Below are positions 58,498 through 64,000 of a stretch of 64,000 nt of DNA, piece after piece (position 1 is the first letter of the stretch; each line of letters opens with the position of its first letter). Under the pieces are notes generated by a model. It was given only the letters and a program-made list of their open reading frames with translations. It ran no database searches and had not been told where the DNA came from. The DNA is from Spisula solida (taxonomy: Eukaryota > Mollusca > Bivalvia > Venerida > Mactridae): NCBI GenBank assembly GCA_947247005.1, contig OX365945.1:37440551-37504550 (forward strand), read 5' to 3'. The position numbers and the translations under genes were made by a program.

Positions 58498-58821
58498 CAA
58501 GACTGCGTTCAATAAACGCTTAAGGCCCCATGGAAGCCTTGTCCATACAAACCTAAGTCAATCAGGGTCCCTTATTCTGTTAAAATGTTAGTAAATAACA
58601 TCAAGGGGGATATCATAACTTTGGTTAAAGGGAAATAATTCAATAATGGTACCAGCTAGAGTTATGTTTCTTAGTCACTGAACTTCTCCTAGATGCCATC
58701 TATTCATATATCAAGTTTCAAGTCAATACCTCAAATAGTTTTAGAGTTATGCTATGGAAAAAATATGGGATGGACAGACAAATACTATTACTATATCCCT
58801 TCGCCTTCAGCGGGGGATAAT
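58498..58821 (+). repeat. F2-like short element
   Basis: 5' end CAAGACTGCGTTCAATAAAC, then GCTTAAGGCCCCATGGAAGC, as at 18804. A single core (GGGAAATAATTCAATAATGG, TAGAGTTATG) and GGACAGAC are followed by hairpin TATCCC ... GGGGGATA. Confidence 0.72.
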
Positions 58822-59702
58822 AAAACCATTTTGATCCCTTGTACCACACCTTTTGGATCTGCACATGCAACCAATCATGTGAGTAAGAACACCCATAGCT
58901 GACATGAAAAAGTAGTTCGACCGCAGTGACATTATTGACATAGTATACTCAATAATAACAGTATACTGTATATGATTTCTGGCAATTATCAACTGGAATT
59001 AAAGTCAGTTTTGTGTAGAAAGATGACCCATGGTAACACTAAAACAGATAGTAAAATGTAGTTCCTGCTGATGGGTATCTTCTCAAAACCAGCCAAATAT
59101 CAATGAAAAGTGATCTGATGAGACATTAAACACAGCATATAAACCAAATCAATGTATGACTTATTGGGATACTATACAATTCAACTTGTATGACTAATTG
59201 TGATTGAAACATCTGGTGATTTCCTATCACTGTATGACTTATTGCAAGACTATATTGCGATAACCGGAAATTGACTTGTTTATACACTGTGTAAAAAGGT
59301 GGTCTTTATAGACAGGTTTTATAATATTGATTTTTGTTCACAGGTGGTCTTTAACACAAGTTTGACTGTAAGCAACATAGTAACAATTAATCTAATATAT
59401 ACTATTTCATAGTTCTACCTAAATATGTAGGTCAACACTAAACTCTGACTATAATGTATCAATACTCGAGCATGTATGATTTTCAATACTATTTGAAGTC
59501 AGAAAATATTGGTAAATATCTATAAACAATTTAAACATCCTGTGAACACGAATAATGTCTATTTCAATCAAACTTTAAAAGCATGCATTAATGTTGTACA
59601 ATTTGTATGCACTAATTTGCACTTGGTATACTGATTCATTGGCCTTGTTTAACACAGAACACTTTTGAATGTCTTATATGAGTGTCTTCATTATCTTTTT
59701 AG

Positions 59703-59790
59703 TAATGCATCACATCTTGGTCACTGGGTGTCTTCAGACAGCAGGAAGTACATGAACAATAGTCTAGGACACTGAAAACAAATAAAATAA
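59703..59790 (+). other. Possible terminal exon with poly(A) signal
   Basis: Acceptor TTATCTTTTTAG at 59691-59702; one frame reads NASHLGHWVSSDSRKYMNNS then LGH and stop; AATAAA at 59781-59786. It could be the last exon of a small plus-strand gene, perhaps the one starting at 44454, but no linking exon was found and it lies inside the candidate TTAA element. Confidence 0.2.
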
Positions 59791-60924
59791 AATTTTATTA
59801 TTAAAACATTTGATACAAAAGGGACATTGTAAATAAATGTAACACTTTGTGTATGCAACAAAATGTGCAATATTCAGTGAGATTTATTAAGTGCAAATAA
59901 GTCAAATGCACTTAATATACTATAGCAATATAATTTAATATTGGTATCAAGATTTAAAAACTTTGCATATTATACACAAGATTCAAATAATACACAAAAA
60001 TGATAATAATTGTGCAACTTCAGGTGGTTACTAAGATTGTAACAATGGAAAAACTTCTTTTTACACAATTGTCATTCCATATTAGCTATACATGATGTCA
60101 GAGGCATTTTCACTCTTTACTTTTTATAAATGATGTAAAAATGTAGCTGAGGTTAAATCTCGGTTAGTGGGCTTGTTCATCCAGATTCTATTGTTAGTCC
60201 ATGTAGGTAAATTTGATTTTTCCTCCACATGTGGAGAAGTTGTTGGATCCTTGTGGAAGGGTAATTAAGAACAAGTAAGAATACCATCCAGGAAACCAGA
60301 TTTTTTAAGAGAGCCGCCGCATATAACCGAAAAATTGTTAAACATGTTAAACCGGATCATAAACAAGATTTTACATATATTATATACAGCAAAGTTTAAA
60401 AATTATTACCCTGTTTGCAGGTACTATAGCCAGACTGAATGCAACCATGCCTTGAAATTTTCACAATAGTACAAATAGTATGGTAGACGTTCTTTCAGAC
60501 TGTGTTGTTTAATGTCTGCTTTTACACTGGTCCAGCATAATCTGAAATTAGAAATCCAAATGAATCTCAGACAATAGTTACAATAGGTCACATCTTTTTA
60601 TAATTCTATACTGATACAAAGTTCTAACAATGAAATAAAAAAATCACTATATAGATCCAGGGGTTCCACTAGCTTCTGAATCTGAACAGAAGGGTCATTT
60701 TGATACATTTGACTAAATTTTACCATATTTCATAGACAAAATAACCATGATTTTAAGAGAAAAGCTTAAGGACCCTTTAAACCAAAATCTTCAGGGTCAA
60801 AATGTGGCTTTTTGGAAATTTCAAGGGTCAAAACTCCTACTCCTAAGTCAAATGGAACTCCTGTAGATCTATAGACATTTTGGTATTATACTTTTATAGG
60901 TAATTTATAATAATAATTTGAATA

Positions 60925-61165
60925 TATTCTGAATGCGTGACCTATGGAAGTCAAGCAAACTTAGTAAGTTATTAAGCTCTAGACACTACCAAATACTGAA
61001 TAATGATGTGGAGGTCCAAGGTTTGAATACCAGGTGGGCCACTAAAAATTTTAGGAACACTTTTCCGTGTTTCCCACCCAACTTGAGAAGAACTGGTTAT
61101 ACTTATATAGGAGATAGTTGCGCATGTATAGGGGCTACATATTTTATTCCATAAATTTATGTTAT
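60925..61165 (+). repeat. Possible tRNA-derived SINE
   Basis: GGTTTGAATACC at 61019-61030 resembles a tRNA/SINE B box, and GTGGAGGTCCAAGG before it resembles the anticodon-TPsiC region of tRNA-derived SINE heads. A recognisable A box about 50 bp upstream is poor. The ~130 bp after it would be the SINE body. No intact tRNA can be folded from it by eye. Confidence 0.35.
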
Positions 61166-62518
61166 TATGAAAAAATATCATAAATTGAGTCTTGTTTCAA
61201 TCGCAGACTGATGGATCGGCCAGCATACATTTTGGCTAATCAGGCCAGGGGCCAGCCATCGGGCTTAGAGTCTGACTGATATAATCAAAATGTGCCTTAG
61301 ACATTTGTTGTGACCATTTGGAGCCTGTTGCCTAACCAAAGCGCTACCAAATACCGCAATCGAGTGCTTTACTGTGTCTTTGCAACTACATGCAACCAGC
61401 CAGCAACAAGTGTTTGTCAATAGCATACCGTTTCTCAGCACTTTGCTAGGTGAGCGCTACCAAGTGCCTTCTTATGCAACAGACCGCTTCGGTAGCACTT
61501 TGCTGTGCAACAGTCTGCTATCTGAGAGCGCTCACCAGTAGCATATATTTTATTTGCTATGTCATGCTTTTCTGAAGCAAGCTGTTTTCTAGCATACCAC
61601 TATCCAGCGCTCGGTGGCAGTTTGGTAAGGCAAAGGGCTCCTGATGTTGGCCAGCGAGTCATCGTACAAAAGTGGACAGTAGCCTATCACCCTTTGTCCA
61701 GGACTTATGATGATAATCGATCTGCACCCAGCATGTACACTTAGCCTAAACATTGGGTACACCAACCAGGTCATTTGTGGCTACACTGGACTAGAGTCTA
61801 CACAGAGTCCCATTATCTAGATCAAGCATGTGTCCTACCAGTAAGGATAGAACATGTTGTAAGGCAGTATTAGGAAACACACACGTAACCAAATTGACTT
61901 CATACTCACGATCAATGACGATCTGAATTGTCGAATTCGAATAATGTTGACACAACTTCATGACTTGAAGGTCAGATCTGTGAGAGTCGTCCCTGACGAC
62001 CCGAGTTTCGTGTCTTCTGCCATGATGTACGTTAAACGATCGGACCTGGTCATGTATTAGTGGCCCACATGTACTACGACAATATTACCGAGTCTATTCG
62101 CGCACACAGTTGATTTAAAACAGCTTTTTATCACGGTCATTAGTTTCATTTTCGTGAAAATGTTTACGTGTCGTAAAGCAGTCCGGTGTCGTAAATATAA
62201 AAAAATAACGAATCAAACTCCCACAGCGGTTATTTCCCTTGCAATTGGCGAATCTCGCTTGAACAATTCAATTTAAGATATATTTAAAGCAAAACACGCA
62301 GTCAGGCAGCGAAAAAATCGTTCTCAGAATCGTCGCAACATCCGTAAACCAGCTGCGCGAAATGATGCGCAGACGACGCAAAATCGTCAGGAGTGGTCCC
62401 CCTTAAACAATGACACTTACCTTAAAGTCAAGTGTTGATGTTAAATAAATACAATTACCAACATATTACCCAGTAAAACCCAGGTTTTCTCAGTAATTCC
62501 CACTGCGCTGGGTTTTTA

Positions 62519-64000
62519 GCTCACCTGTCACAAAGTGACAGAGTGAGCTTTTGTGATCACTCTTTGTCCGTCGTCCGTCCGTCAACAATTGGCTTGTGTA
62601 GACACTAGAGGTCACAATTTTAGCCTAATCTTTATGAAACTTGGTCACAATGATCATCTCAACAAAATCTAGGTCAAGTTCGATATTGGGTCGTCCGGGG
62701 TCAAAAACTAGGTCACAAGGTCAAATCATAGAAAAACCTTGTGTAGTCACTTGAGGTCACAATTTTGACTTAATCTTTATGAAACTTGGTCATAATGATC
62801 ATCTCAACAAAATCTAGGTCAAGTTCGTTATTGGGTCGTCCGGGGTCAAAAACTAGGTCACAAGGTCAAATCATAGAAAAACCTTGTGTAGTCACTAGAG
62901 GTCACAATTTTGACCTTATCTTTATGAAACTTGGTCACAATGATCATCTCAACAAAATCTAGGTCAAGTTCGATATTGGGTTATCCGGGGTCAAAAACTA
63001 GGTCACAAGGTCAAATCATAGAAAAACCTTGTGTAGTCACTAGAGGTCACAATTTTGACTGAATATTTATGTAACTTATTCACAATGATCATCTCAACAA
63101 AATCTAGGTCAAGATCGATAATGGGTCATCCGGGGTCAAAAACTAGGTCACAAGGTCAAATAATAGAAAAACTTTGTGTAGTCACTAGAGGTCACAATTT
63201 TGACTTAATCTTTATGTAACTTGGTCACAATGATCATCTCAACAAAATCTAGGTCAAGTTCGATATTGGATCATCTGGGGTCAAAAACTAGGTCACAAGG
63301 TCAAATCATAGAAAAAACTTGTGTAGTCACTAGAGGTCACAGTTTTGGCCTGATCTTTACGAAACTTAGTCACAATGATCATAACAACAAAATCTAGGTC
63401 AAGTTTGATATTGGGTCATCCGGGGTCAAAAACTAGGTCACAAGGTCAAATCATAGAAAAACTTTGTGTAGTCACTTGAGGTCAAAATTTTGAATTAATC
63501 TTTATGAAACTTGGTCACAATGATCATCTCAACAAAATCTAGGTCAAGTTCGATATTGGGTCACCCAGGGTCAAAAACTAGGTCACAAGGTCAAATCATA
63601 GAAAAACCTTGTGTAGGCACTAGAGGTCACAATTTTGGCCTAATCTTTATGAAACTTAATCACAATGATCATCTCAACAAAATCTAGGTCAAGTTTGATA
63701 TTGGGTCATCCGGGGTCAAAAACTAGGTCACAAGGTCAAATCATAGAAAAACCTTGTGTAGTGGCTAGAGGTCACAGTTTTAGCATAATCTTTATGAAAC
63801 TTGGTCACAATGATCAACACAACAAAATGTAGGTCAAGTTCGATATTGGGTCATCTGGGGTCAAAAACTAGGTCACAAGGTCAAATCATAGAAAAACCTT
63901 GCGTAGTCACTAGAGGTCACAGTTTTGACCTGATTGTTACGAAACTTGTTTACAATGATCATAACAACAAAATCTAGGTCAAGTGCGATATTGGGTCATC
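62519..64000 (-). repeat. P1 element, minus, runs off the window
   Basis: Perfect hairpin AGCTCACCTGTCACAAAGTG ... AGTGAGCT, CCGTCGTCCGTCCGTC, then about ten 145-bp units to the window end; the 5' end lies outside. From about 63346 its units carry the same rare variants, in the same order, as 49570-50220. Confidence 0.9.

Larger units (their letters stand above)
56598..62402. mobile_element. Candidate 5.8-kb TTAA-flanked element
   Basis: TTAA at 56594-56597 and 62403-62406. Ends GGGGGCCCACTCCTGA and, on the other strand, GGGGGACCACTCCTGA match at 15 of 16 positions; similarity does not extend clearly further. The interior holds AT-rich sequence, an F2-like element, a possible SINE and several short open frames, none recognised as transposase. 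It could be a large non-autonomous element or two unrelated ends. Confidence 0.5.

Noticed and set aside
60925..61165. A functional tRNA gene
   Set aside because: Only the B-box-like part fits; acceptor and anticodon stems cannot be formed.
61900..62400. Minus-strand first exon with MAEDTKLGSSGTTLTDL
   Set aside because: The frame stops after about 21 codons before any donor; another frame with a GTGAGT donor lacks a good start. Not strong enough to call.
56598..62402. A piggyBac transposase gene
   Set aside because: No DDD-type core or cysteine-rich tail was seen on either strand.

Overview
The window is eukaryotic DNA with introns, long repeat-filled introns and canonical GT-AG splice sites. 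The repeats resemble tandem-core elements known from bivalve molluscs, so a bivalve genome is my best guess. That is an inference from memory of the families; species not determined. No bacterial, viral or CRISPR content was seen.

Genes. One minus-strand gene covers about half the window. Five coding exons (32413-32290, 21844-21302, 8547-8316, 2637-2076, 449-127) join in perfect reading phase and encode a C2H2 zinc-finger protein of at least 594 residues: acidic/Ser-rich N-terminus, three adjacent zinc fingers, then a Gln-rich tail. At 44454-44558 on the plus strand lies a plausible first coding exon with a basic, mitochondrial-presequence-like N-terminus, behind a promoter-like stretch with a CRE palindrome and an ETS-like site. 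Its later exons were not found.

The best find is a 7.7 kb DNA transposon (10185-17930) inside the zinc-finger gene's third visible intron. It has TTAA target-site duplications, nearly identical ~560 bp terminal inverted repeats, and a six-exon plus-strand gene. That gene encodes one polypeptide in which a Mutator/Kolobok-type transposase is followed, within one exon, by a complete DEDDh (DnaQ-like) 3'-5' exonuclease. A single frameshift at an A run is the only visible lesion.

Repeats. More than half of the window is built from families sharing one plan: a 5' end starting CAAGAG with a short palindrome, a tandem core (145-172 bp units), a GGAC/GGACGAC microsatellite, and a 3' hairpin ending GAGCT. 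The main family (here P1) has at least 20 copies with several unrelated cores. Copies nest in one another, stand head-to-tail with exact 3'-5' junctions, and keep their terminal palindromes by compensatory change. This plan resembles Helentron-associated non-autonomous elements (HINE / pearl-type). All P1 copies left of 38.6 kb point one way and all right of 47.4 kb point the other way.

Other elements: two further TTAA-flanked families (21960-22859 and 52777-54464; 56598-62402), a TA-flanked element split by three P1 copies (26863-31628), hAT-like elements (39450-40414; 41839-43575), a Harbinger-like MITE (45204-47013), a G/C-run palindrome (48228-48975), a broken non-LTR retrotransposon fragment (35119-35512), and a possible tRNA-derived SINE (60925-61165).
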